DNA of 64,000 bases, taken from positions 2,294,001 through 2,358,000 of the forward strand of contig NZ_CP114598.1 of NCBI RefSeq assembly GCF_030848305.1, in the 5' to 3' direction. The position numbers and the translations under genes were made by a program. The notes below the pieces were generated by a model. That model was not told where the DNA came from. It did no database searches and worked only from the letters and a program-made list of their open reading frames with translations. How positions within the stretch are numbered: the first letter of the stretch is position 1; each line of letters starts with the position of its first letter. Positions 1 through 8,704 of this stretch are shown here, piece by piece. Origin of the DNA: Akkermansia muciniphila (lineage in GTDB: Bacteria; Verrucomicrobiota; Verrucomicrobiia; Verrucomicrobiales; Akkermansiaceae).

Positions 1-675
1 AAGAATAGAACCTTTGGACGTTTCTACAGGGCTGATATAGCGGTAGCGTTTTACCCTCACGCCGGTTGCCACCATGGAAAGATCATTGCGCATCAGATCC
101 ACAATGGTGGCGGATTCCCTATTCTCCTTTTCATCCGTTTCCAGCCAGCGGCGCGCTTCCTGCGTAGCGGACGGCGCCGTTCCCTTCATGGGAAACGTGG
201 AAATGGAGCACCCGCGCACCGTGACAAACGGTTCCGGAGAAAAGCAGACGCAGCCGCGGCCGTGCACTCCGGAAATCCGCGCGTCCGGCCCCAGCAGCAT
301 CCGGTAAGGCGCGCGGGCAAACCGGAACAGATGGCGCAACGTCAGGTTGGTTTCCACGGGGGTGGACACGCATAAATTCAGCAGGTAGGAATCCCCCCTC
401 ATCAGATGGTTCCGGACGGAAGCGAAGGATGCCGCATACCGGGACATGGGCTGGGGAGACGGAATGAACCGCAGCCGTTCCGGAAGCGGCGCTTCGCTGT
501 CCTGACTTCCCATGGCGCCCAGCGGCAGGGAAAAAGCCGCCATGCGCTCCCTTTCCGTTTCCGAAGGTTCAAACAGCAGGTTATGGCCCATATCATGGGA
601 GATGACAAAAAAGAACGGACATTCCGCACGGCCCAGGGCGTTCATGCGGCTGATGGTCTGCTCCCGTGTGTACAT
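1..675 (-). CDS. pabB: Aminodeoxychorismate synthase component I (partial, C-terminus outside window)
   Basis: Chorismate-using enzyme that makes 4-amino-4-deoxychorismate for folate synthesis, with PabA supplying ammonia. The 225 visible codons run from an ATG at 675 off the left edge. Chorismate-binding motifs are visible: SPEPFV, PMKGTAPS, and ESATIVDLMRNDLS. The Lys in PMKGT is the residue that forms the covalent intermediate in PabB; anthranilate synthase (TrpE) normally has Ala there, so PabB is favoured over TrpE. The N-terminus begins MYTREQTISRMNALG, with no long N-terminal domain. The gene is divergent from the glutamine amidotransferase at 706 with only 30 bp between the two starts, so both probably share one regulatory region. 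The catalytic C-terminus cannot be seen here. Confidence 0.88.
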   Translation of the reverse strand, partial: MYTREQTISRMNALGRAECPFFFVISHDMGHNLLFEPSETERERMAAFSLPLGAMGSQDSEAPLPERLRFIPSPQPMSRYAASFASVRNHLMRGDSYLLNLCVSTPVETNLTLRHLFRFARAPYRMLLGPDARISGVHGRGCVCFSPEPFVTVRGCSISTFPMKGTAPSATQEARRWLETDEKENRESATIVDLMRNDLSMVATGVRVKRYRYISPVETSKGSIL

Positions 676-705
676 TGTCGGGAATTACTCTATCATGTGC
701 GCGCC

Positions 706-1323
706 ATGAGTCAACCGAACGTCTGGATCATCGACCACCGGGATTCCTTCACCTGGAACCTTGCAGAACTCGTCAGAAAGACGGGAATGGCCGTTCCGCG
801 CGTGGTTTCCAATGAATCACCGGAACTGGAACAGGCGGTTCAGGCGGGGGAAAAGCTCATCCTGTCTCCCGGTCCGGGAACGGTGGAGGATGACTGCCAC
901 CGGGCCACCTTCCGCCTTCTGGAGCACCTGCCCCGTTTTACTCCGGTGCTGGGCGTATGCCTAGGGCATCAGATCCTGGGCGTGCGCTTCGGAGCCCGTC
1001 TGGAACACCTTTCCCGGCCCCTTCACGGAGCGCGGGAATTCATACGCAGAACGGAACAGTGTCCCATCCTGGAGGGATTGCCGGAACAATTTCCCGCCGC
1101 GCTTTACCATTCCTGGCGTCTTGCCTCCTTCCCCTGGCCGGCGGAGCTGATTGTCACGGCTAGGGATTCCGGAAAAAACGTGCAGGCCATCCGCCACAGG
1201 CATCTCCCTCTTTACGGCATTCAGTTCCATCCGGAATCCATCCTGACGCCGGACGGAGAAGCGCTGCTCCGGAACTTCCTGTCCCTTCCGGCAGGAAGCC
1301 GGGAAAAACGGCGCATCCAATGA
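706..1323 (+). CDS. pabA: Glutamine amidotransferase subunit (PabA/TrpG family)
   Basis: Class I glutamine amidotransferase of 205 residues that releases ammonia from glutamine for chorismate amination. The nucleophile Cys sits in GVCLGHQ and the catalytic His-Glu pair in FHPES; the oxyanion segment SPGPGTVEDD is also present. The ATG at 706 gives the usual family N-terminus (VWIIDHRDSFTWNLAELV). The frame is open further upstream, but there it overlaps pabB antisense and has no family similarity. It lies head to head with pabB, which supports a role as the PabA partner; PabA proteins can also serve anthranilate synthase, so dual use is possible. Confidence 0.9.
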   Translation: MSQPNVWIIDHRDSFTWNLAELVRKTGMAVPRVVSNESPELEQAVQAGEKLILSPGPGTVEDDCHRATFRLLEHLPRFTPVLGVCLGHQILGVRFGARLEHLSRPLHGAREFIRRTEQCPILEGLPEQFPAALYHSWRLASFPWPAELIVTARDSGKNVQAIRHRHLPLYGIQFHPESILTPDGEALLRNFLSLPAGSREKRRIQ

Positions 1324-1471
1324 TTCCACCCCAGCCCCCGGCATCAGGAATGAACGGGACAAGACTGGAAGGTGTCTCACTCCCGTGCGGTTCCGGCTCC
1401 CATGCCCGGCCGCTTCAGAGATAACGTTTTTCCCCTTTATGAATGCACAGGACGAACTCAAGATCAGGGAC

Positions 1472-2575
1472 ATGGAAATCCTGTTCCAGCCTTTCCACTC
1501 ACGCAAGCTCAACACTCCCACCCGCATCGTCCTCCCCGCCATGACCCGGGGATTTTCTCCCAACGGGGTTCCCACGGACCAGGTAGCCGCTTATTACAAA
1601 AGGCGGGCCGGGCATGAAGTAGGGCTCATCATCACGGAAGGCACGTTCATTGACGAGCCCAGCGCCTCACCTTCCTCCAACTATCCCAATTTCTTCGGGG
1701 GAGCCTCCCTGCGGGGATGGAAAAAGGTGCTGGAAGCCGTTCACGCTACGGATTGCAAAATAGCCCCGCAACTCTGGCATGTAGGCATGGCCCGGCCCTT
1801 CAAGGGAGAAGACCTGCCCCATCCGGAGCTGCCGCCCATCGGGCCTTCCGGAATTGACGTAAACACGCTGGAACAGACGGCTGAACCGATGAGCATCTCC
1901 AAAATTGAGGAGGTTATCAATGCTTTTGCGAAGGCGGCCGCAGACGCCAAACGGCTGGGTTTTGACGGTGTGGAACTGCACGGAGCGCACGGCTACCTGA
2001 TTGACCAGTTTTTCTGGAAGGAGACCAACAGGCGCACGGACGAATACGGAGGCGACCTGACAGGCCGAACCCGTTTTGCCAGCCGCATCATCCATGCTGT
2101 CCGCAAGGCGGTGGGCAGCCGATTCCCCATCATCTTCCGCTTCTCCCAATGGAAAACGGGCCATTATGACGCCAAGCTGGCGTATACCCCCGAGGAATTG
2201 GAAGCTTTTCTGGCTCCGCTGACGGATGCGGGCGTGGATATCTTCGACTGTTCCACGCGCCGTTTTTGGGAACCGGAATTTGAAGGTTCCCGCCTCAACC
2301 TGGCCGGCTGGACCAGGAAACTTACCGGAAAACCCACGATTTCCGTCGGCTCTGTGGGGCTTAAGGGAGATTTTACTAATGCCTTTGACGGAGGGCCGGA
2401 AGCGGAGGCCGCCAGTGTGGAACCGCTGGTGGAACGGCTGAAAGCAGGGGAATTTGACCTGATTGCCGTAGGCCGCGCCCTGCTGGCGGATGCGGAATGG
2501 GCGGAAAAAATACGCCATGCGCGGGAAAAAGAAATCCACCTGTTTACGAAGGAAGACCTGAAAACGCTGAAATAA
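1472..2575 (+). CDS. NADH:flavin oxidoreductase, old yellow enzyme family
   Basis: FMN-dependent ene-reductase-type TIM barrel of 367 residues. It starts with the typical strand/loop PFHSRKLNTPTRIVLPAMTR. The substrate-anion-binding segment is ELHGAHGYLIDQFF (His-x-x-His type), followed by the family signature NRRTDEYGG and a phosphate-binding end around VGRALLADAEWAEK. The start at 1472 aligns best with the family; an in-frame ATG at 1439 would add 11 residues, and an AGGGA lies too close to 1472 to decide. It probably reduces activated C=C bonds or electrophiles; the physiological substrate is unknown. It stands alone between pabA and the convergent gene at 2635. Confidence 0.85.
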   Translation: MEILFQPFHSRKLNTPTRIVLPAMTRGFSPNGVPTDQVAAYYKRRAGHEVGLIITEGTFIDEPSASPSSNYPNFFGGASLRGWKKVLEAVHATDCKIAPQLWHVGMARPFKGEDLPHPELPPIGPSGIDVNTLEQTAEPMSISKIEEVINAFAKAAADAKRLGFDGVELHGAHGYLIDQFFWKETNRRTDEYGGDLTGRTRFASRIIHAVRKAVGSRFPIIFRFSQWKTGHYDAKLAYTPEELEAFLAPLTDAGVDIFDCSTRRFWEPEFEGSRLNLAGWTRKLTGKPTISVGSVGLKGDFTNAFDGGPEAEAASVEPLVERLKAGEFDLIAVGRALLADAEWAEKIRHAREKEIHLFTKEDLKTLK

Positions 2576-2634
2576 CGGATCAGGCCTCTTCCCCCATTTC
2601 CGCAGTAATCATCATTCCCGCAGAAGAGACCTTT

Positions 2635-3339
2635 TTATTTCTTCCTGACGCGGACAGTCAGGTACAACAGCCGCAAAAGAACCAGGGCCGGAATCTGAAG
2701 CGTCAGCAAATACCACGGAACGGAACCGAAATATTCCAGAACAGTTCCAGCCGGGGCATACCGGGTAAAACCGTAATTCGTATCCAGCCAGATATTCACC
2801 GGAATAATCAAAACCAGGTAGGCGTCGCACAAACCCAGAGCCCGCATGTCGTCCCACGGCCGCGCGCGCCATTGCAGGACGGCGGGAAGGTAAAGGGCGG
2901 AAATCAATAAAAGCCCGTGCCCAACGAAAAAGGCGAAAAAGGCGGCGGAGGGAAAACCGTCATGAAGCATGGGTGTAATCAGTCCCTGGACGCTCGCCGT
3001 CAGCACGCCGAAATACGCCACGGCGCATGCCCAGGGCGTGCGGAACCACAGGGCAATAAAACAGACCAGCGTCATCAGACTGCAAAAATGCAGCGGAAGC
3101 CTGTCCTGCCAGGGTTCCCAATGTTCTCTGACGATGCGGCCGAATGTTTCCATCAGAAACGTCAACAGGAAAACCCCTCCCAGAATCTTTCCCACAAGCG
3201 AACGGCTCTCCATCCGGAGCCGCCGGCATCCCCACAGGAGCCCCCCTGCGGCCAGGGCCACGATGCCCAGGGCAGCCCAGTGCGGCAGGCTCCAACGGAC
3301 AAACAGGGGCGCCATTTCTCCGGTCATAAAAAGATCCAT
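2635..3339 (-). CDS. TIGR02206-like integral membrane protein
   Basis: Polytopic membrane protein of about 234 residues with roughly six hydrophobic segments. It has the TIGR02206/YwaF-like pattern: a PHWAALG start, WQDRLPLHFCSLMTL in the middle, and PVNIWLDTNYGFTR followed by a Trp-Tyr-rich segment near the end. The function of this family is unknown. The ATG at 3339 overlaps the upstream stop (TGATG), so translation is probably coupled to the PNPOx-like gene; an in-frame ATG at 3366 is an alternative. A clear paralogue lies at 20796-21515. Confidence 0.75.
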   Translation of the reverse strand: MDLFMTGEMAPLFVRWSLPHWAALGIVALAAGGLLWGCRRLRMESRSLVGKILGGVFLLTFLMETFGRIVREHWEPWQDRLPLHFCSLMTLVCFIALWFRTPWACAVAYFGVLTASVQGLITPMLHDGFPSAAFFAFFVGHGLLLISALYLPAVLQWRARPWDDMRALGLCDAYLVLIIPVNIWLDTNYGFTRYAPAGTVLEYFGSVPWYLLTLQIPALVLLRLLYLTVRVRKK

Positions 3340-3830
3340 CAACGGGAGGGAGGAGGTTCCGGGCACGCATGAAGTTTGGCGCTGATGGCCTCCACCTTAA
3401 GACGCAGAACACATACGGAACGGACCATGCCGGGGGTAAAATCCGCATCCCTGCCCGTCTGGTGCAGCATGATGCGGCGCAAGGCATGCATCTTTTCCTC
3501 ATCCCCCCGGAGAAATTCGACGACGCCACGCCCCATGACGCAGCCGTAGGCGTAACTGTACCGGCACGGCATATCCCCCTCCAGCAACACATGATCCCCA
3601 TCCATTTCAAAAGAAACCTCCGGACGGTTTTGCAGGATATCCAGCTTCCTTCCTTCCCTGGCGCAGTGGAAAAACAGGCTCAGGGAACCATTTTTTTCTT
3701 CATAACCGAAGTTGAGAGGAACTATATACACCTCCCTGCCGTCCCACAGCCCCAGGCGGCACACCTTAAACCGGGCGATCATTCCCAGCAAATCCCCATG
3801 CCGGGTTACTTCCCTGTCTTTTCTTCTCAT
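3339..3830 (-). CDS. Pyridoxamine 5'-phosphate oxidase-like flavin protein (NimA-like)
   Basis: Small split-barrel flavoprotein of 163 residues in the PNPOx-like group that includes nitroimidazole-resistance NimA proteins. Recognisable elements are the opening basic segment MRRKDREVT, the core strand VYIVPLNFGYEE, LFFHCAREGRKLDILQNRPEVSF, and Arg-Arg-Ile-Met-Leu-His near residue 124. This arrangement fits FMN or heme binding at a dimer interface, but the substrate cannot be deduced. It is the first gene of a two-gene unit with the TIGR02206-like membrane protein, whose start overlaps its stop. Confidence 0.75.
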   Translation of the reverse strand: MRRKDREVTRHGDLLGMIARFKVCRLGLWDGREVYIVPLNFGYEEKNGSLSLFFHCAREGRKLDILQNRPEVSFEMDGDHVLLEGDMPCRYSYAYGCVMGRGVVEFLRGDEEKMHALRRIMLHQTGRDADFTPGMVRSVCVLRLKVEAISAKLHACPEPPPSR

Positions 3831-4138
3831 AAGCCGGCGTCCTCCATCCGTTCATTCATCCAAAAAACGGCATGTTCGTCCGGCAGAAAGCCATTCCGCA
3901 CGGAAGAACAGGGAGAACCTGCCTGAATGTGCAGCATTCGAAAGCCTCTGCCCCTGAAAAGAGACGCCGGCGTGCCGGAATCTTCCGAAATAGCATGGAG
4001 CGGAACCAGACAGGGAGGGAATGTAGAACGGCTACTCATGGCGACGGAAGATGAAACGCAGCAAAAAATACAGAGAAAAGACCTCCGGGAAAAGCTTTTT
4101 GCCCTCTTCTCTACGCATTTCCGGAACCGGGATGTCCA
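3831..4138. other. Intergenic stretch without a convincing gene
   Basis: A 308-bp gap between two minus-strand genes. The only open frame of any length (4039 down to 3827, minus) overlaps the next start as ATGA but has no recognisable composition or motif. It probably holds the promoter of the PNPOx-like gene; no clear hairpin or repeat was seen. Confidence 0.5.
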
Positions 4139-4633
4139 TCATGAAACGGGAATATCCGCCACATCCGCAAAAATACCCTCCGCCGCGCGGCATAAATCCA
4201 CAGGATTCAACTCAATCTGGCACCCCAGGCGTCCGCCGCTCACCACCATTTCCGGCAGGGCCTCCGCGCTGGCATCAATTACAGCAGGGTATTTCCTTTT
4301 CATCCCCAAAGCCGTGCAGCCGCCGCGCACATACCCCGTCACGGCAGTAATATCCTTCACCGGAAGCATGGAAAGAGCCTTCTCTCCCACGGTTCGGGCA
4401 GCCTTTTTCAAGGAAAGCTCCGCGCCTATGGGGATCACGAACACGTAATACTGCCGTGGAGCACCCTCCGTTACCAGCGTCTTGTACATCTTCTCCTCCG
4501 CCAGATTCAGTGCTTCCGCTGTATGCCGCGCATCCACAAACTCGCGGCATTCATAGGAATAATGCCTGTACGGGATATGCAGCGCATCCAGCAGGCGCAT
4601 GGCATTTGTCTTTGCCTCCTTCTTTTTGGACAT
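4139..4633 (-). CDS. ybaK: YbaK/EbsC-family aminoacyl-tRNA deacylase
   Basis: Protein of 164 residues that trans-edits mischarged tRNA, typically Cys-tRNA(Pro). Family features are HYSYECREFVDARHTAEAL near the N-terminus, the conserved MYKTLV with its Lys, a Gly-Gly segment at YVRGGCTALGMKRKYP, and ISVSGG-like VVSGGRLGCQIELNP at the end. The start at 4633 gives the usual MSKKKEAKTNAMRLLD opening; the frame is open upstream but that part is not conserved-looking. It is transcribed divergently from the fusion gene that starts at 4897. Confidence 0.88.
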   Translation of the reverse strand: MSKKKEAKTNAMRLLDALHIPYRHYSYECREFVDARHTAEALNLAEEKMYKTLVTEGAPRQYYVFVIPIGAELSLKKAARTVGEKALSMLPVKDITAVTGYVRGGCTALGMKRKYPAVIDASAEALPEMVVSGGRLGCQIELNPVDLCRAAEGIFADVADIPVS

Positions 4634-4896
4634 AAACTTGAAAAAGGAATGTCCCGGTAACATAGGGAAAAAGCCTTCCTTTGACAAGCCCGGGAGCCCC
4701 CGACGGCCTCTATGAAAAAGTGGAATGGAAAACGGGGCTTTCTCTGAAAGAACGGTAAGGACGGCAACGCCGTTCCTCCAGTGCCGCCTGTTCACAGCGG
4801 AAAATTTCAAAAACGGTGGACAGCGAAAAAGGAAAAACGCCTCATTTCCGCAGAACCCTTGACTTGACGCTGGCAGAAAAGATAACATCCGGCATC

Positions 4897-6318
4897 ATGG
4901 AAGATTATCGTGTCCGGAGAAGCTTTGGAGAACATGTCCTGCGCTGCTCCGTCCTGATTGCAGCCCTCTTCATCATGTCTCTGGGCATCGCTCTGTCCGC
5001 CAAGGCAGACCTGGGGGTCTCCCCCATCTCCTGCACGCCCTATGTGCTCAGCCTGGCATTTCCGCTAACCATGGGAACCGTCACCATCCTCATGCATCTG
5101 AGTTTTGTAGCCGTGCAGGCGGCCCTGCTGAAAAGACAGTTCCGTCCGGCTCATCTGCTCCAGATTCCCATTGTTTTTATCTTCGGCATTCTGACGGATT
5201 TTTCCATGTGGCTCATGGCGCCTCTGGAACCGGACGGATACCTGTGGTCCGTTATTCTCTGCCTGTTCAGCTGCGTGGTCATCGGGTTCGGCGTCTTTCT
5301 TCAGGTTAAGGCGGATGCCGTTCTTCTGGCCGCGGAAGGAATGAGCCTGGCCTTCGTCAAACTCTTCAAATGGGAATTCGGCGCCGTAAAAACCGGGGTG
5401 GACTGCACGCTCGTCTGCATCGGCATGGCCTGTTCCCTCATCTTTCTGCCCGGATTGACGGGCATACGGGAAGGAACCGTGGTGGCCGCCGTCCTGGTGG
5501 GAATGATCGTCCGTTTTTTCAACAGACACGTCTTCTGGCCGGACAGGCTCCTGGAACGGCTGGCAAACCCTGGAGCCTCAGGCGAACTTCTTTCGCTGGC
5601 GCAAACAGCCGTTTATGCTCCGGACGCCCCTCTGGTCATTTCCATTGACCGGGAATACGGTTCCGGCGGCCATGCCATCGGGAAAATGCTGGCGGAAAAG
5701 CTGGGCATCCGATTTTACGACTCGGAACTGGTGTACCTCACGGCCTCCCAGAGCGGCCTCACTCCGGACTACATCCGCAAGCACGAACAACAGCTTTCCA
5801 GTCGCTTCCTGCATGAACTCTACGCCCAGAACTACGCCTACACAGCGGAGGAACTGCCTCCGGAAGACGCCGCCTTCCTGGCCCAGAGCAAAGTTATCCG
5901 GGACATTACGGTCGGTCAGGCGTGCGTCATCGTGGGCCGCTGCGCCAACTTCATCCTGAAAGGGAGGCCCAACCTGTTCAGTGTTTTCCTTCATGCGGAC
6001 AGGAACACGCGCATGCAGCGCGTTATTGAAAACTACGGGGTAAAACCTGGCGGCGCAGCCCGGGCCATGGATATCATGGACGCCCGCCGCCGCACCCACT
6101 GCCTGCACTACACCGGGCAGGAACTGGGCAATGCACGCCTCTACAACTTGTGCGTCAACACGTCCGACTATGGCCTGGAGCGCACGGTGGAACTGATTCT
6201 GGAAGCCATCAACACCAGAACCGAACAATCTTCCTCTGTAGAAACGGTTCCCGTCCGCTCCGCATCTTTTCCCGAACCGGAGGCCGGCAGCATTCCCGGA
6301 GAAATATCCCTGGCCTGA
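4897..6318 (+). CDS. YczE/YitT-like membrane domain fused to a cytidylate-kinase-like domain
   Basis: A 473-residue two-part protein. Residues about 15-215 form five or six membrane segments with the motif ALSAKADLGVSPISCTPYVL, typical of YczE/DUF6198-type membrane proteins. After a linker (about 215-245) comes a soluble nucleoside-kinase-like domain: SIDREYGSGGHAIGK near residue 249 is the P-loop-like start, followed by FYDSELVYL, a VIVGRCANFIL strand near 350, and a helical DARRRTHCLHYTG lid region, as in the cytidylate-kinase-like family (PF13189 type). The C-terminal ~35 residues look disordered. A GTG at 4816 is in frame, but the ATG at 4897 has the better N-terminus. Each half exists separately in other bacteria; the joint function is unknown. 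Confidence 0.8.
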   Translation: MEDYRVRRSFGEHVLRCSVLIAALFIMSLGIALSAKADLGVSPISCTPYVLSLAFPLTMGTVTILMHLSFVAVQAALLKRQFRPAHLLQIPIVFIFGILTDFSMWLMAPLEPDGYLWSVILCLFSCVVIGFGVFLQVKADAVLLAAEGMSLAFVKLFKWEFGAVKTGVDCTLVCIGMACSLIFLPGLTGIREGTVVAAVLVGMIVRFFNRHVFWPDRLLERLANPGASGELLSLAQTAVYAPDAPLVISIDREYGSGGHAIGKMLAEKLGIRFYDSELVYLTASQSGLTPDYIRKHEQQLSSRFLHELYAQNYAYTAEELPPEDAAFLAQSKVIRDITVGQACVIVGRCANFILKGRPNLFSVFLHADRNTRMQRVIENYGVKPGGAARAMDIMDARRRTHCLHYTGQELGNARLYNLCVNTSDYGLERTVELILEAINTRTEQSSSVETVPVRSASFPEPEAGSIPGEISLA

Positions 6319-6504
6319 TCGGGGCAAATGTCTCAAACAGGCAATACTTATGTAAAAACTGCCTGACCGGTAAATAAAAAACCCGGCAGGAAAGCAGATG
6401 GCTCTTTCCCTATAAAAGCAGCCCCATCCCTCCAAACTTCCCCGGCTTTTTTCCGGCTGCGCAATTCAAAGCAACAAGATACGGCCTTTCTGAGTCCAAA
6501 AAGC

Positions 6505-6948
6505 ATGAGACTCTGGTCACTCCACCCCTCTTACCTGGATGCTGTCGGCCTGGTTGCCCTGTGGAGAGAAGGCCTCCTGGCACGCAAAGTTTTGCAGGGG
6601 CAGACAAAAGGCTATATCCATCATCCCCAGCTCTTCCGCTTCCGGGAGACGGGAAACCCCATTCATGTCCTGGATTTCTACCTGAAAACCGTCCATGACG
6701 AATCCATCCGCAGAGGCTACCATTTTGATTTAAGCAAAATTTCTCCCTGTGAAGTCCGGCCTCCTTCCCTTCTACTTCCGGATAAACAGCTCGAATACGA
6801 ATTCCTTCATCTTCTGGACAAGCTCAAGGAAAGGTCTCCGCGGCAATATTCCCTGTTGCGGCAAACGGCCTCCATTCTTCCTCACCCCATTTTCCAAGTA
6901 GAACCCGGAGATATTTGCTGCTGGGAGAAAAGGCTTTTTTATAATTAA
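6505..6948 (+). CDS. Pyrimidine dimer DNA glycosylase / endonuclease V-like protein
   Basis: Compact 147-residue protein whose N-terminus MRLWSLHPSYLDAVGLVALWREG is characteristic of the Pyr_excise family of UV-dimer glycosylases. It also has the later conserved QGQTKGYIHHPQLFRFRE and YLKTVHDESIRRGYHFD. The family removes cyclobutane pyrimidine dimers and may also nick the resulting abasic site; this role is inferred from motifs only. It converges on the orphan coiled-coil gene, with 31 bp between the stops. Confidence 0.82.
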   Translation: MRLWSLHPSYLDAVGLVALWREGLLARKVLQGQTKGYIHHPQLFRFRETGNPIHVLDFYLKTVHDESIRRGYHFDLSKISPCEVRPPSLLLPDKQLEYEFLHLLDKLKERSPRQYSLLRQTASILPHPIFQVEPGDICCWEKRLFYN

Positions 6949-6979
6949 AACGACCGCATTTCCCACTCCGACAACGGTT

Positions 6980-7939
6980 TTAGCCCTTTGTTTTTTTAAA
7001 GCCCATGCGGTGAGGGAAAAGGCTCATGGCCTCTGAAGGATCGGCAGCCTTAAAATTAATTTGAGAAAGAATAGCACGGGGCATACACACTGACAAAATG
7101 GTCTGTTGCACCATATGCCCAGTAGCCTGGTCCAATACATCCGTTTGAACATGCACTGCTACCCTTGAAAGCGGCAAGAATGAAAATAATTCACGGGCAA
7201 TTCTTAAAGCACATCCACATACGTAGTCTTGATACAGCTCACAGAATCTGGTCCGGGACATATTTTTCACGCTTAACTTGCCCCTGACAGTAAGGGTCTT
7301 AATCTGTTTGGGAACAACAACCTCTCCATCTATCGTCAAATAAATAACAGCAGTATCAGAATCAGGAATTGCAAAATGAATCTCGCATCCTATTTCCTGA
7401 ATTTCATTCAAAGGGTTAATTTCCAAAATAGCCTGCTGATAGGCTAAAGTATCTCCCCGATTAATAGATAACGCCAGTTCATGAAGCGCCGACCACTGGC
7501 TGAATTTAAGCTCATAACACTCAATGGACTTTTGATAATTATACTCATCCACTTGCTTCGCATGAACGACTTTTTGTTCAAGATCGGATCTGATTTTTTC
7601 AACTTTTCCGCACATGCGGTGGAAAAACTTAGGCCTGTACATTCTAAGTTTTTGCATAGCAATACGTTCTTCCTTATCGTTTTTTACTGGATACGCCGGA
7701 GGGGGCTGATTAACTATTTCCTCCCAGTCAAACGAATCGCCTACTTCATGATGAATTGTGGTTAATTGGCTGATACGCTCCTCAAATTTTTCGACTTCCA
7801 TTTGCGCTCTCACTAATTCATCATGTTTTTGCTGAAGAGCCAATTCCCTTAGGGCCAGTTTTTCCTGCCTTGCGGCCTCACGGGCCGCTCTTCTGCTCGC
7901 TGCTTCGAGTTCTCTTAAAAGTCTGCTGATAGTTGCCAT
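6980..7939 (-). CDS. Uncharacterised coiled-coil protein
   Basis: A 319-residue cytoplasmic protein with no signal peptide or membrane segment. Residues 1-60 are an Arg/Glu/Ala-rich helix predicted to form a coiled coil. A central helical region (about 75-150) contains PPPAYPVKNDKEER and a second charged helix. The C-terminal half has a mixed alpha/beta look, with VIYLTIDGEVVVPKQ, ELYQDYVCGCALRIARELF and a terminal FPHRMGF motif. I do not recognise an established function. The gene appears more AT-rich than its neighbours and lies between a DNA-repair gene and the 3' end of tRNA-Ala, compatible with a small acquired segment. Confidence 0.7.
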   Translation of the reverse strand: MATISRLLRELEAASRRAAREAARQEKLALRELALQQKHDELVRAQMEVEKFEERISQLTTIHHEVGDSFDWEEIVNQPPPAYPVKNDKEERIAMQKLRMYRPKFFHRMCGKVEKIRSDLEQKVVHAKQVDEYNYQKSIECYELKFSQWSALHELALSINRGDTLAYQQAILEINPLNEIQEIGCEIHFAIPDSDTAVIYLTIDGEVVVPKQIKTLTVRGKLSVKNMSRTRFCELYQDYVCGCALRIARELFSFLPLSRVAVHVQTDVLDQATGHMVQQTILSVCMPRAILSQINFKAADPSEAMSLFPHRMGFKKTKG

Positions 7940-8051
7940 ATTCTTAAAACAGGAACTGTTTTACCTAATTTGTACAGACTATAAAGATAATCTTTCCGGT
8001 ATAGATCAATTCCTCATGAGCATGCACTTTAATCCATGCCTGGCAAAATGG

Positions 8052-8088
8052 AAAAGGCCTCAAAGCGTTTGTGCTTTAAGGCCTTTAT
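8052..8088 (-). terminator. Rho-independent terminator of tRNA-Ala
   Basis: On the minus strand, directly after the tRNA CCA end, a 14-bp stem (AAAGGCCTTAAAGC against GCTTTGAGGCCTTT, one G-T pair) with a 6-nt loop is followed by a T-rich stretch. Confidence 0.8.
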
Positions 8089-8089
8089 T

Positions 8090-8165
8090 TGGTGGAGCAT
8101 AGCGGGTTCGAACCGCTGACCTCTTCAATGCCATTGAAGCGCTCTACCAACTGAGCTAATACCCC
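8090..8165 (-). tRNA. tRNA-Ala(GGC)
   Basis: A 76-nt cloverleaf on the minus strand. The acceptor GGGGTAT pairs with ATGCTCC through two wobbles. The D-arm is AGCTCAGTTGGTAGAGC, the anticodon stem-loop is CTTCA-ATGGCAT-TGAAG with anticodon GGC, the T-loop is GGTTCGAACC, and CCA is encoded. A possible promoter lies upstream, with a GATAAT -10 at 8208-8213 and a weak TTGCAT-like -35 at 8229-8234. Confidence 0.95.
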
Positions 8166-8381
8166 TTTGACTTTCGTCTTGGTGCGTCCTGCAGAGGACG
8201 GGGAGAAATTATCATTTCCAAAGCGGGCATGCAAGCTTTTTCTACAAAAAAATTGTTCCGAGATGATTTTTCCGGAAAATACTGAATCTGGGAAGGGGTG
8301 CAAATCCCATGCAGACGAAAACACGGACAGTCTGAACAAATGTGTTTGAATAAGACTCATTCCTGTTTTACCATTCCATAA

Positions 8382-8642
8382 ATGATGAAACGCCCTCTTT
8401 TTACTCATCGCATGATATTCGCCTGCGCTCTGGCAATTTTGTTTCTGGCCGGTTCCGTTCATGCCCAGGAGACTTCTGCTGCAGGAAGGCCGCCGGCCCA
8501 GACGGAGGACAGCGGCATCTCCACACCCCGCAGAGTCGCCGGACTGGGCGTTCTGGCGTTCCTGATCGGCTGGATGATTTGGAGAAGCAGTTCCAGCCGC
8601 CAAAAGGACAGAGACCATGAACAGGAGACTCCCCGGGAATGA
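8382..8642 (+). CDS. Small membrane/secreted hypothetical protein
   Basis: An 86-residue protein with an N-terminal signal sequence or first membrane helix (MIFACALAILFLAGSVHAQE, cleavable after AHA/VHA-like residues). A Pro/Ser-rich spacer follows, then a second hydrophobic helix VAGLGVLAFLIGWMIW and a short charged tail. No known domain is recognised. Met codons at 8382 and 8385 are both possible starts. Its stop overlaps an in-frame ATG of the next gene at 8639 (ATGA), suggesting the pair is cotranscribed. Confidence 0.6.
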   Translation: MMKRPLFTHRMIFACALAILFLAGSVHAQETSAAGRPPAQTEDSGISTPRRVAGLGVLAFLIGWMIWRSSSSRQKDRDHEQETPRE

Positions 8643-8704
8643 CACCGTTTTTGAAAGGTTGCCCTGCTTCCTGGCGTAGTCGTTGCAGGAAAGTGTCTCC
8701 GGCC

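Noticed and set aside
3827-4039. 70-codon minus-strand frame overlapping the PNPOx-like start (ATGA)
   Set aside because: The overlap is suggestive, but the peptide has no signal, domain or composition that supports a gene.
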